Below are positions 18,131 through 26,826 of a DNA stretch of 32,160 nt, piece by piece. The stretch lies in contig MPUH01000845.1 of the NCBI GenBank assembly GCA_001970955.1, positions 1 through 32,160 on the forward strand, given 5' to 3'. This DNA comes from Stentor coeruleus. Its lineage: Eukaryota; Ciliophora; Heterotrichea; Heterotrichida; Stentoridae. The first letter of the stretch is position 1; every line of letters begins with the position of its first letter. The translations under genes and the position numbers were made by a program. Under the pieces are notes generated by a model, which made no database searches, was not told the origin of the DNA, and saw only the letters and a program-made list of their open reading frames with translations.

Positions 18131-19021
18131 TTTTTGAGATGAAGATGTTGTTTGAATGATGATTTTTAAAGTGTTTTTAATAAGAAAATGATTGTTTAAG
18201 GAAAACTGGATATTGGGATTTAAGTTTTTTTTTTAGATTTGTTTGAAAATAAGTTTGGTATTATTTTTTAGGACTATTAGGAACTGATAAAACTATGATT
18301 TTATTGTAGGTTAAAATTTTGTTATTAAATAATAAAAGATTATAATGATAAGAGCTTTATGTGTATATAAAAGGGAAAAATGGGTGTTAAGGTTTAATTT
18401 TTTGTATAAGAAAATTTATTTGTGAGGGAAACTGAGTGTTTTAGTTTTCTGTGTATAGAAGAAAATTTTTGTGAAGAAAACTGGGTGTTAGGGTGTAAGA
18501 TTTTTATGAATCTAAATAGTTTTGCTGTTATTAAATAGATTTTAAATCAAGGGTAAATAATATATCGGCGATAAAATTGGGTGATAAGTAGAACACAAAA
18601 CATTTTTCCTTCAGTAACTTGCATTTAGAATATATCTAAACTCATTTCCTTAATAATATTTTTCACTTTATAAAACTAAAACCCTAAAACCTTTTAAATT
18701 TATAAATTTCACTAATATTAGGCCAATAATTTTCAAAAACTATAAAAATCGTAATATATCCAAAACCAGCCTATCACAAATTAAAATACATAATTTCCAA
18801 TCCTAAAAATCACTAAAACCCTAAATCAACCCAAATTTAATATTCCCAGGACCAAAAATCAATCACCCTCGCAAATTTTACAATAAACCATTCTAATTCC
18901 CATCCTCAAATAATCTCTATTCATATTTTTTTCAACAATTCCATCTTAGCATCTCAAACTTCATTTTCCACTTCAAAAACATTTAAAATTATCTAATGTT
19001 TTAATAATACTTTTACAGTCC
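18131..19021. other. Intergenic region with skew switch
   Basis: The first half is G/T-rich and C-poor (3-prime flank of the CNB gene). From about 18660 it becomes C/A-rich and G-poor (5-prime flank of the next plus-strand gene). It contains the imperfect repeat at 18361-18493. No gene is seen. Confidence 0.5.
18361..18493 (+). repeat. Three imperfect repeats ending in a telomere-like GGGTGTTA word
   Basis: Three degenerate units share the form TGTATA...GAAA(A)...TGGGTGTTA(A/G)GG: 18361-18392, 18402-18444 and 18450-18493. The last runs into GGGTGTTAGGGTGT (18483-18496), which is 1.75 copies of an 8-bp GGGTGTTA unit. All lie downstream of the CNB gene with the G-rich strand in the coding direction. 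Confidence 0.55.
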
Positions 19022-19819
19022 ATGAACATCTATTCAAACTGTAAAGGGAAAGATGATAAATTTGATTCACTCTTCGATCAAGAAACCAGTGATCGTTCAC
19101 GTGTTCAATCTCTTCAAGCTTTAGATACTTTATTTACAACACTAACTGAGCCTATAATTGAATCCGAAATACTCAAAACTAAATTTACAAATTTTAAAGT
19201 AAAAATTACATCAAGTGAGCCAGATTTATTATCAGAAAAAGATCAAAACTATTATAGTAACTTATTTAGTGAAATATCATATGATCATAATGATGAAATT
19301 ATAGGAAAAAATCTAAGCTTTTTAGCAATTGATTCAGATTTACCTTCTGAAGATATGATAATGAATGAAAATATAGAGTTTTTATTCGACAACTCGTATG
19401 AACAAAGTCAGGTTACTATAACCCCATCTTTTACATATACAAAGACGGATTTTAATAATGTGGATTCGATTTTTAATACTTTTTTATGGCAAAGTGCATT
19501 GATGAAATCTTTATCACACTCAGGAGATGTTTCAAGATGTCAAATTGGGAAATACTATGAAACTTTGGACCCGTGTTATTTGGAAGATAGGGAAGATTTG
19601 AGGGAAAATCAAGATAATGAAAGAAGTGGGGAGAAGAAAGAAGAAGAGGAAAAGGAGATAAGTTTAGCTAATGATGAGAAAAAAAATATATTTAATGTTG
19701 AAGAACAGGTAGGGAATAATGAAATTCAGGAAGATGATGGATTTCAAGATGGGAATACAATTTTTGAAGGGCTAAGCAATTGTACTAGATGTAAATATGA
19801 GAGCTGTTGTCTTTTATAG
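19022..19819 (+). CDS. Acidic hypothetical protein with CCLL (CaaX-type) C-terminus
   Basis: A single exon of 265 aa from ATG 19022. The body is acidic with no recognised domain; the N-terminal half has many Ser/Thr and Asp/Glu, and a Glu/Lys-rich stretch lies at about 200-225. It ends CTRCKYESCCLL: a small cysteine cluster followed by a last-four CCLL that fits a CaaX box with Leu as X, the type favoured by geranylgeranyltransferase I, with a neighbouring Cys that could be palmitoylated. Membrane attachment is inference. It could be a ciliate-specific peripheral membrane protein. Confidence 0.65.
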   Translation: MNIYSNCKGKDDKFDSLFDQETSDRSRVQSLQALDTLFTTLTEPIIESEILKTKFTNFKVKITSSEPDLLSEKDQNYYSNLFSEISYDHNDEIIGKNLSFLAIDSDLPSEDMIMNENIEFLFDNSYEQSQVTITPSFTYTKTDFNNVDSIFNTFLWQSALMKSLSHSGDVSRCQIGKYYETLDPCYLEDREDLRENQDNERSGEKKEEEEKEISLANDEKKNIFNVEEQVGNNEIQEDDGFQDGNTIFEGLSNCTRCKYESCCLL

Positions 19820-20111
19820 ATATAGTATATATATTTAGTATTTTTTGTTTTGGGTTTAAAGTTTTTTGTATACATTAAGTTGAATTTAGCAGAGTTTTTA
19901 GATAGAAAATTAAGAAGAATTTAGTTTTTTATAGACAAGGTGTTAGGGTGTTGAATATAATTTATTAAAAAGTTTAGACAACATTATGTTTAAGTTATTG
20001 TAAAGAATAAATATAAAAACTTATAAGCCACACCCAAAAATCCTAAACAAAATTCACACCTTAAACCTAATTTTTCATCATAAAAAAAAAATCTATTAAC
20101 TACTCCTATTC
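19820..20111. other. Convergent intergenic region
   Basis: It lies between two 3-prime ends. The left half is G/T-rich and holds a telomere-like GGTGTTAGGGTGTTG (19939-19953). The right half is C/A-rich, as expected for the 3-prime flank of the minus-strand gene. No gene is seen. Confidence 0.5.
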
Positions 20112-20699
20112 CTATTCCAGTGAAAGTGCTGCCTTAACTCTATTGAAAATAATCTCAGGATCACCCAAAGCATCAATCGAAGCTAATTTCCCAGCATCAC
20201 CAAACCTTTTAACAATAGGTTGAGTACATTCTTTATAAGTCTTCAACCTTTTTGTTAAAGTTTCAATATTATCATCACTTCTTCCTTCACTTCTATTTAA
20301 AATCCTATTGACCAGTACTTGCTAAATATTCTTTACATCATCACAATCTAAAAACAAACAACATTCAACTGGGATTTCAGGCAACATCCTAAACCATACA
20401 TCATAATTATCATCATTTCTTGGAAAGCCATCAATAAGAAATTTTTTTTTTTCCCATCCATTTCTTACCATAGCATCTCTTAATAAACCTACAGTAACTT
20501 CAGCTGGAACTATTGACCCTTCCATTATGCATTTTTCTATCATTTCCCCAACTTCAGAACCTGAATTTCTAGCTTCACGTAAGAGTTCCCCAGCTGAAAG
20601 ATGCACGAAATCTGAGTAAGTGTCGATAAGTTTCTTGCATTGAGTTCCCTTGCCTGAGCCTGGACCTCCAAGGACGAATATTATACGAGGATATGCCAT
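20112..20699 (-). CDS. CMPK1: UMP-CMP kinase (two exons)
   Basis: ATG 20699 to TAG 20112-20114, with a 15-nt intron at 20322-20336. Splicing gives 190 aa, the normal length of eukaryotic UMP-CMP kinases. It transfers phosphate from ATP to UMP or CMP (and dCMP) in pyrimidine nucleotide synthesis, in the cytosol. The P-loop is GGPGSGKGT (residues 11-19). The NMP-binding region has HLSAGELLREARNSGSEVG and GSIVPAEVTVGLL. FLIDGFPRNDDN is diagnostic for the UMP-CMP subgroup. A short LID with NRSEGRSDDN and the following TLTKRLKTY are also present. The short-LID form without a zinc site separates it from long adenylate kinases. Confidence 0.92.
20322..20336 (-). other. 15-nt intron in UMP-CMP kinase
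   Basis: On the coding strand it reads GTAAAGAATATTTAG. Without removal the protein stops in TAG just after DCDD. With removal it continues QVLVNRILNRSEGRSDDN, which matches the LID region of the family. Confidence 0.92.
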
Positions 20700-20721
20700 T
20701 TATATAGGAAACATTAGCTAT

Positions 20722-21015
20722 TTTAATAAAATCATACGATATTTTCTGATATTTAGGTGGTTTTTTTTGTATACATGAATTTGACAACGAGCATGAATAA
20801 GATTTTTGTAGGGTGGACAACAAAACTTCTACCGTCAGTTCAACTATTATTTCTTTATTTTTATTAATTTTTTCGTTTTGATTTTCTTTTATTTGTAAAG
20901 AATTTTCGTTGAAGGCTTCAGTAGTATTAGTAATTATTCCTGCAAAATTCCTATTTGAGCTGCTTATAAGGTCTAAAAGCATAGAGAACGAGCTTCGGTT
21001 ACTTTGATTTTCCAT
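20722..21015 (-). CDS. Uncertain ORF upstream of UMP-CMP kinase
   Basis: From ATG 21015 a frame encodes MENQSNRSSFSMLLDLISSS, then an Asn/Glu/Lys-rich segment. It stays open into the start of the kinase gene, so its true end is unclear; a hidden intron may shorten it. Codons such as TCG, ACG and CGA, rare in the spacers, suggest real coding. Another frame (21211 to 20999) overlaps its start and reads LIPQIRLLDSNGTKRYIVIF, so the two may be one gene with a missed splice or a frameshift. No domain is recognised. Confidence 0.3.
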
Positions 21016-21384
21016 AATTATTATCTTCGATCTTTATACTAAAAATGACAATATATCTTTTAGTGCCATTAGAATCTAATAATCTAATTTGAGGAATTAA
21101 ATAAATGATTTTTGCCACTGATTTTAGCATGCAAAGATTTTTATAATAGTTTACAAAGATATCAGTATGGCTACAAACTATGTTGTTGATTTTTTTAAAA
21201 ACAAATATCATGAATATCTTTTATAACTGTATTATAAACTACAATAACACTTACAAACCTATAATTTTTTTTATACACTTTACTTATACCCATAGTAAAA
21301 TCAGTAATCCTAATAACAAACAATACCCGAAAACTAATTAACTAATCATACACCTTAAAGAAAAACTCTATATATAAAACTTCA

Positions 21385-21612
21385 TTACTTATACATCTTC
21401 GACAATACTCTATGTGTCTGACTAACCTCTTGCATTTTTTCAACCCTCGCAACCGAAATCTTACTCCTTAAATCTTTGATCATCCTCTCCATCATACATC
21501 TTTGCTCATATAAATCTTCTAAAACACCTCTCCTAACCTCATCAGACTCAAGTATCCCAAGTTCTCCCTTTTTTCTATAGTCTTTATTATAAACCTCAGA
21601 AATCCTCCTCAT
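21385..21612 (-). CDS. Small coiled-coil protein
   Basis: A single exon of 75 aa from ATG 21612 to TAA. It is highly charged and predicted helical throughout (YRKKGELGILESDEVRRGVL, then YEQRCMMERMIKDLRSKISV). Composition and codon use are unlike the surrounding AT-rich spacers, which supports a real gene. Its size and all-helical nature would suit an axonemal or microtubule-associated small protein, but no family is recognised. It sits 60 bp downstream of the next minus-strand gene. Confidence 0.6.
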   Translation of the reverse strand: MRRISEVYNKDYRKKGELGILESDEVRRGVLEDLYEQRCMMERMIKDLRSKISVARVEKMQEVSQTHRVLSKMYK

Positions 21613-21672
21613 ATCTTGAAATAATAAATTTTATCATAATAAAAAAAAAGTGCATTATTTAACTACTAATAA

Positions 21673-22287
21673 TTAAATATCATATTGTTCAGATATACTA
21701 AAATGGTTATGAAGTTTGTTAGCTCTAAGTTTTTTCATTGAAACTTTAGGTTCATCAAATTCTGTGCATTTATTTTTTATGTTCCTGGGCATCGCCATAG
21801 GTTTTCGTTCAGGAAGTTTTTTAGGATAGTAACATCCAGGTAAAAAATCGAAATATGACTGAGAATTGACTGTTTTTATATGTCTTGGAGGTGTTGGTTC
21901 ATCAATTGATCCTGGCAAATATGCGATTTTGCTTTTGGTCACAAAAGTTTTTATGACTCGTTCTGATTTCGCAGGTTGAAATGTGTAGTTTAAAGGGTTT
22001 TCTATGCTTATTATATTGTTTTTGTTAGGTTTTTTGAGCTTTTCTGATTTTGGTAAATACATTGAGTTGCTTAGAGGGTTTTCTTTACTTATAAGATTTG
22101 TTTTGGTTGTTTTGATTGGAGTTTTCATAAGAGATTCAACTGGAGGTTCTTTGTCCCCAAGCATGTCCCCAATTTGACTTTTGTGCCATTTATTGTCGAA
22201 TGGGCGTTTGTTTGGTGTTGAAATTAATTCTTCTTGTTTCTGAGGATACAAAGTTCTCCAGGTCTCTGATTTTTCTATTTTTTTCAT
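21673..22287 (-). CDS. Hypothetical basic protein with an internal repeat
   Basis: A single exon of 204 aa. Two copies of a short motif are seen: NLISKENPLSNSMYLPKSEK and NIISIENPLNYTFQPAKSER, spaced about 30 residues apart. Pro, Lys and Asn are abundant, and short aromatic motifs recur (SYFDFLPGCYYPKK). This type of low-complexity basic protein with repeated short motifs often binds microtubules or cytoskeleton in ciliates, but that is only suggestion. It is co-oriented with and 73 bp downstream of the next gene. Confidence 0.65.
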   Translation of the reverse strand: MKKIEKSETWRTLYPQKQEELISTPNKRPFDNKWHKSQIGDMLGDKEPPVESLMKTPIKTTKTNLISKENPLSNSMYLPKSEKLKKPNKNNIISIENPLNYTFQPAKSERVIKTFVTKSKIAYLPGSIDEPTPPRHIKTVNSQSYFDFLPGCYYPKKLPERKPMAMPRNIKNKCTEFDEPKVSMKKLRANKLHNHFSISEQYDI

Positions 22288-22360
22288 TTTTATTAGAATT
22301 TTTGCAAGTTTTATTTATAAGTTATTACATTGGTTTATATATGAAAATATTATAATAATT

Positions 22361-23362
22361 TTAAAACTCTTTCAAAAACTTATTATTGAAGTCATAATTT
22401 TCAACAAATATTTCATCTTGTATCTTATTTTCCTCATAATGAGTTTTAATTGGAGTTAGTCTATTAGATATCATTGCATCAATCTCTAAAGGGAGTTTTG
22501 AGCATCCAATCACTTTAAGTTCTGGACAACTCATTGATTTATTAATAGGTCCTTTTTCAGTTGTGATAATGTTTCTAGAATAAATCCCTGAAAGCTTGTT
22601 CCCAACAGGAAGAAATCTTTCGATTTTTTCTAATTCAGAATTTTGTCGTAATGTCATATACCAGTTTATGCTAAGATCGTTATCAGAATTATCGACTGAC
22701 TTTTTCCTATATGGCAAAAGAGGCTTATTAGGCTTTTTAAGCTTTTTCAATAAACCTTTTTCAATTTTTTCCCATTTTTTAACGATGTGGTCGAATCTTG
22801 AAAGCGACCTTTCTTGTTTGGTAAAAGCGATTTTGTCTCGGGATTGGAGACTGCAGAATTTTGTGTTTTGGGTATGTTTTGTTTGGTCTATCCTTTGATT
22901 TATTATCTCGATTTGCCTTTCTATTAAAGATTTTTTCCATGCTTCTCTATCTTTTAAATGTATTTCCTTTTCAAGAAAGCTAGCAAAAATATGCTTCACA
23001 GTGTACTTTTTTCTATGTAATTCTCTCCTTACAGTACTTGATGAATGCTTATCACTTTTATATTTTTCTTGAAGTAATTCTATAGGCCTGAAAATCCCAA
23101 CACTGCTTTTCCTTGATATTTCCTGTAGTTTTTTATACCCAAATTCTTCAAAATCATCCTTTTCTTCTTTAAGAAAGTCCTTAGGGTCTCCATTTTCCAG
23201 TATATAATCTTTGGCTAAACTTTTATCAATACTTTCAGCCTTTATCACCTTTGTAGTAACTTTAATAATATGTTTGTGAGGGATTTTTGATACTGTCTCA
23301 TTAGTCTTCAATGGTAGCCTAACTCTAAAAGTTTTTATTTTACGTTCTTGGCTTTCTATCAT
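22361..23362 (-). CDS. Hypothetical protein, Lys-rich with helical middle
   Basis: A single exon of 333 aa from ATG 23362. The N-terminus is basic. The central part (about 110-215) is helical and charged (FLEKEIHLKDREAWKKSLIE, RFDHIVKKWEKIEKGLLKKL). NWYMTLRQNSELEKIERFL follows at about 235. The C-terminal part contains INKSMSCPELKVIGCSKLPL. No domain is recognised. The three neighbouring minus-strand genes (21385-23362) are all unrecognised basic or helical proteins, so a shared cytoskeletal role is conceivable but unsupported. Confidence 0.65.
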   Translation of the reverse strand: MIESQERKIKTFRVRLPLKTNETVSKIPHKHIIKVTTKVIKAESIDKSLAKDYILENGDPKDFLKEEKDDFEEFGYKKLQEISRKSSVGIFRPIELLQEKYKSDKHSSSTVRRELHRKKYTVKHIFASFLEKEIHLKDREAWKKSLIERQIEIINQRIDQTKHTQNTKFCSLQSRDKIAFTKQERSLSRFDHIVKKWEKIEKGLLKKLKKPNKPLLPYRKKSVDNSDNDLSINWYMTLRQNSELEKIERFLPVGNKLSGIYSRNIITTEKGPINKSMSCPELKVIGCSKLPLEIDAMISNRLTPIKTHYEENKIQDEIFVENYDFNNKFLKEF

Positions 23363-23696
23363 TATTTATAGTATGGGAAGATAAGGGAAAGGTATAGAAT
23401 ATATTTATTGTGAAAATATTTAAAAGGATGATTTATAGAATTTTTATATCAAAAATATAAAAAAAGTCAAAAACAAGTCTTAAATACACTTTTTTCTCTT
23501 TCTTTTAATATAAAAACCCATCTCTATCCTAATCATAATATATTCATACTAATAAATCGATCTTTTTGGGCAAATAAAAACCCATAAATCTCTTAAACCT
23601 CCTTTCACCTACTAATTTCCCATAAAATCCTTAAAACTTTCCTAATTTCCTTATCTTTCATGTAAATTAATACACTTATCAATTTAAAAATATAAA
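23363..23696. other. Divergent intergenic region
   Basis: It separates the minus-strand hypothetical gene from MOB1, 334 bp start to start, and must contain both promoters. The half next to MOB1 is C/A-rich. No defined motif is recognised. Confidence 0.5.
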
Positions 23697-24371
23697 ATGG
23701 ATAAAGGTTCAGACAAAAACAAGAGCTTCAGGCCTAAAAAGCGTATAGAAAAGGGTCAGCGTGGTTATGGATTAAAACAAATCGCAAAAATGACCCTAGG
23801 TTCCGGGAATCTAGATCTAGCAGTAGAGCTTCCAACAGGTGAAGATCTAAACGAATGGCTTGCCGTCAATACAATAGAGTTTTACAATGAAATAAACTTA
23901 ATATACGGAGCACTTCTTGAGTTTTGTACTCCTGAAACTTGTCCTATTATGTCAGCAGGTCCTAAATATGAATACTTATGGGCTGATGGTCAAAATATAA
24001 AAACACCGCTTAAAGTCTCAGCATCAGAATATATTGACTTTTTAATGACTTGGGTAGAAAGTCAATTAAATAATGAGTCTTTGTTTCCTACTCAGATTGG
24101 AGTCCAATTTTCTAAGAACTTCCTTTCTACGATCAAAGTTATTTTTAAAAGACTTTTTAGGGTTTATGCTCATATTTATCATACGCATTTTCAGCATATT
24201 ATGAGTTTAGGCATGGAGTATCATCTAAACACTTGTTTCAAGCATTTTATATTTTTTATTGACAGGTTTAAACTTGTAGATCAGAAAGAACTTGCCCCTC
24301 TTGCTGAGCTTATACAGCAGTTTAGAGAAAGAGGTAGAGAAAGGATGGAAAGAGAAGCTTCTGGTAACTGA
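23697..24371 (+). CDS. MOB1: MOB1, NDR/LATS kinase activator
   Basis: A single exon of 224 aa, the usual MOB1 length. MOB1 binds and activates NDR/LATS-family kinases in Hippo/mitotic-exit signalling. The zinc site is intact: Cys 77 and Cys 82 in EFCTPETCPIMSAGPKYEY, and His 159 and His 164 in AHIYHTHF. The conserved ELPTGEDLNEWLAVNTIEFY helix and LWADG motif are present. In Stentor, MOB1 has been reported as a polarised patterning protein needed for morphogenesis and regeneration, which I recall as published work and which fits the inferred host. The C-terminus (RERGRERMEREASGN) is unremarkable. The upstream flank is C-rich. Confidence 0.95.
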   Translation: MDKGSDKNKSFRPKKRIEKGQRGYGLKQIAKMTLGSGNLDLAVELPTGEDLNEWLAVNTIEFYNEINLIYGALLEFCTPETCPIMSAGPKYEYLWADGQNIKTPLKVSASEYIDFLMTWVESQLNNESLFPTQIGVQFSKNFLSTIKVIFKRLFRVYAHIYHTHFQHIMSLGMEYHLNTCFKHFIFFIDRFKLVDQKELAPLAELIQQFRERGRERMEREASGN

Positions 24372-24517
24372 GATTGAAGTTATAATTTTTAGGATAATTA
24401 TTTGCATTAACATATAAATAATTTATATTAATAATAACAACATAAACATAATTCTCATATTAATTCCCCAAATACAATTTCAAAAAAATCATCAAAAAAA
24501 AATTTAATATCTAAAAC

Positions 24518-25174
24518 TTAAGGTTTAAGATTATCACTAGGTTTATACTTACCATTCTCAATTTTTTCAAGTAAATCTTTCATCTTACTGCAATAAGACT
24601 CTTTACCAAAAAAATTCAATATAATCAGTAATGAGAATGAAAAGTTTGCCATAAGAAAATTCAATAAAGAAGGCATTATCCAAATTGGCATAGAGCCATT
24701 TCTAGCCATAATAAAAGCATATGCTACAAACAAAGAATTAGCCATAGTTCCAGCACAATAAGCTCTCCAAGATTCTTCACATGCAGCATAAACACATGCG
24801 AAATTCGCAGGAATACAAAGAGCCCATAAAATGTTATGGCTTCCTGGGACAAAATTGAGGATTTTAATACCTCCAATCATCCCAAAAATAAGAGAATTAC
24901 ATGATGATGACCATAAAGCTAAGAGACGAGTGTTTTTGTAGAGCTTTTCTTCTAAATATTCAGAATTCCAAGCTTGGAAAGCTATGAGTAAAGTTGGGAT
25001 GACTAAAAGGTTTGACCCTGTAGAAATTTGTTTGGACTCAGAAGATTGTTGGAACACTTCTTCTTCAAGCTGCTCTTTTAAACTTTGGGATGGCTTTTTT
25101 AGTGGATTTTGAGGTGGTTTTTTTCGTAGGCTTGGGAATTTGTTGGCTAAGTACCTTAGAGGAATTCTAAACAT
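24518..25174 (-). CDS. Five-helix membrane protein, possibly mitochondrial TMEM69/DUF3429-like
   Basis: A single exon of 218 aa. The N-terminus (MFRIPLRYLANKFPSLRKK) is Arg/Lys-rich and amphipathic, like a mitochondrial presequence. Five hydrophobic segments follow from about residue 55: LLVIPTLLIAFQAW; LIFGMIGGIKIL; ILWALCIPANFACVY; ANSLFVAYAFIMA; and ANFSFSLLIILNFF. The order of a GG-containing second helix and a Pro-Trp (MPIWIMPSLL) before the last helix recalls TMEM69/DUF3429 proteins, but the match is weak. It converges on MOB1 with a 146-bp gap. Confidence 0.6.
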   Translation of the reverse strand: MFRIPLRYLANKFPSLRKKPPQNPLKKPSQSLKEQLEEEVFQQSSESKQISTGSNLLVIPTLLIAFQAWNSEYLEEKLYKNTRLLALWSSSCNSLIFGMIGGIKILNFVPGSHNILWALCIPANFACVYAACEESWRAYCAGTMANSLFVAYAFIMARNGSMPIWIMPSLLNFLMANFSFSLLIILNFFGKESYCSKMKDLLEKIENGKYKPSDNLKP

Positions 25175-25389
25175 TTTTTGATTGTGTTTATTAATATGGA
25201 ATATTTTTGTATGAAGTTTGGCTTTTTGATAGTTTAGATTTTATGATTAGATGATATTTATAGATAAAAAAATAGTTTTATATGAAGATACTACATAATT
25301 TTTAGCTTTTGAACTTAAATATTTCCACAATTTCGTAACAAAAATTTCGCTGTTAAAAGATGAGTTCATATGTTTACTTATTATGAAGT

Positions 25390-25653
25390 TTAGATTATTT
25401 GAGGAATTGGAGGACCTTCGTCTGGAAGAGTAAATGATTCTTGTAAACCAATAAGTACTAAAGTGTCTCCACGGATTATTATAGAATCAGTTTGAATATC
25501 TTCACGTAAAGGATTGTAAAGGGTTAGGGTACTAGAGGAGAGGAATAAGTTTGTGGCTTGATCGAAACCTTTAAGTGTTCCTGTGTAGAATTTCCCATCG
25601 GTTGTGATGATTGAAACCTGTTTGTTTATATATGTATCAAGTTGACTTGCCAT
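25390..25653 (-). CDS. LSM8: LSM8, U6 snRNA-binding Sm-like protein
   Basis: A single exon of 87 aa. It carries both Sm motifs: Sm1 with VSIITTDGKFYTGTLKGFDQ and TNLFL, and Sm2 with SIIIRGDTLVLIG. The start MASQLDTYINKQVSIITTDG and the GTLKGFDQ..NL segment follow LSM8 rather than LSM1 or canonical Sm proteins. LSM8 replaces LSM1 in the nuclear LSM2-8 ring, which binds the 3-prime oligo-U of U6 snRNA for splicing. The protein is slightly shorter than the human one, with a short Pro-rich tail. Co-existence with 15-nt introns is notable, because their splicing must work at a very small size. Confidence 0.92.
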   Translation of the reverse strand: MASQLDTYINKQVSIITTDGKFYTGTLKGFDQATNLFLSSSTLTLYNPLREDIQTDSIIIRGDTLVLIGLQESFTLPDEGPPIPQII

Positions 25654-26064
25654 ATATTATAAGTAAGATATTACAGTTTTACTTTAATCTTATACCAAGT
25701 TAAAATTATTTTTAGATATGAGAAATTAGGTAATCTTGTGTATTAAAACTTAAGAGTATTTTTTGCAAGGCAATTTTTTTTAAGAAAATTTATGATGCAG
25801 AGTTTTTTTGCCAGTTTGATGTAGAGAGGAAGTTACCCAAATATCAAAAATGCAAGTATTAAAGAAATTCCACCCTAAAAATCATATAAAATCCTAATTT
25901 CATCCAAAAAAAAACTTATACCCTATCAAAACATATTACAAAATCCACCATCCTACAACCCATAAGCACTTTATCATCTTAATAACAACCACAAATCCAA
26001 AAAAACTTTTCCATACCCTGACAAATTTCAAATCCTATCAAAAATCTCAAATTATTATTACCCC
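25654..26064. other. Intergenic, AT-rich
   Basis: The left part is G/T-rich on the plus strand (5-prime flank of LSM8, minus strand). The right part from about 25860 is C/A-rich (3-prime flank of the minus-strand coiled-coil gene). No gene or repeat is recognised. Confidence 0.5.
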
Positions 26065-26814
26065 TCACCACACACAGCATTCTTTACAATATGCCATATG
26101 GCAATTATGTTCTTCAACAACTTCCCCTGAATCAATTGTATCTTGTATCTTAAAAGCAATATTCCTAAGCTCATTATTTTCCGAATCATTAACCCTAATT
26201 TCTTCTTCAGTCTGAGTAATTATTTCCTTTAATTCTTCAATCTCTTTTTTCAATTCATTAATCCTAACCTTAGGTGATTCTCTTCTACTATAATTACTTT
26301 CAATATACTCTGATCTTGGAGAATTTTTCGTTGACAGATTCGTCATTTTACAAGAACTTTCAGTTATTTTTTTCCATTTAATAACCTCATCTCTTGATTT
26401 ATTAGTTTCATAAAACACTTGTTGCATTTCTTTTTTTACAATATCCAAGTCAGTTTGAAAATTCCCTAAACCTTCTTTAAATTCTTCACGTTGACTCATA
26501 TACTCTTTTGCTGCATTTTTAAAGATCGCTAAGGACTTGAGGACTTTTTCTTTAACTTCTGAAGTTTCTTTTGAAGGATTTAAAGAGTCTATAGAGTCTT
26601 CATTATCGGAAATATGCTCAGATTTGACTGGGGGTTTTGCTTGGGTTTTAATGGAATTTTGTTTTTTAGATAAGCCTGTTAGGTTTTGATGAGGGTTTGA
26701 AGAAGTTTTAAGACTAGTCCCACGGTCAAGAGGGGTTGAGGCTTTTAAAGCTTTTTGGCTTAGGGATTTTTTAAGCCCAGATTTGCCTTTGGTTGAGCTT
26801 TGCTTTTTGAGCAT
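26065..26814 (-). CDS. Coiled-coil protein with basic N-terminus and Cys-rich CCVW end
   Basis: A single exon of 249 aa from ATG 26814. The first 70 residues are basic, Ser/Lys-rich and probably disordered (KGKSGLKKSLSQKALK). About residues 85-235 are coiled coil in two blocks (VLKSLAIFKNAAKEYM... and INELKKEIEELKEIITQTEE). The C-terminus HMAYCKECCVW ends in CCVW, formally a CaaX-like end with an unusual Trp as X, so lipidation is less likely than in the other two CCxx proteins here. It is divergent from VMP1 with only 12 bp between the start codons, so the two must share a tiny control region or overlap each other's coding DNA. Confidence 0.7.
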   Translation of the reverse strand: MLKKQSSTKGKSGLKKSLSQKALKASTPLDRGTSLKTSSNPHQNLTGLSKKQNSIKTQAKPPVKSEHISDNEDSIDSLNPSKETSEVKEKVLKSLAIFKNAAKEYMSQREEFKEGLGNFQTDLDIVKKEMQQVFYETNKSRDEVIKWKKITESSCKMTNLSTKNSPRSEYIESNYSRRESPKVRINELKKEIEELKEIITQTEEEIRVNDSENNELRNIAFKIQDTIDSGEVVEEHNCHMAYCKECCVW

Positions 26815-26826
26815 CGTTTATTAAAT

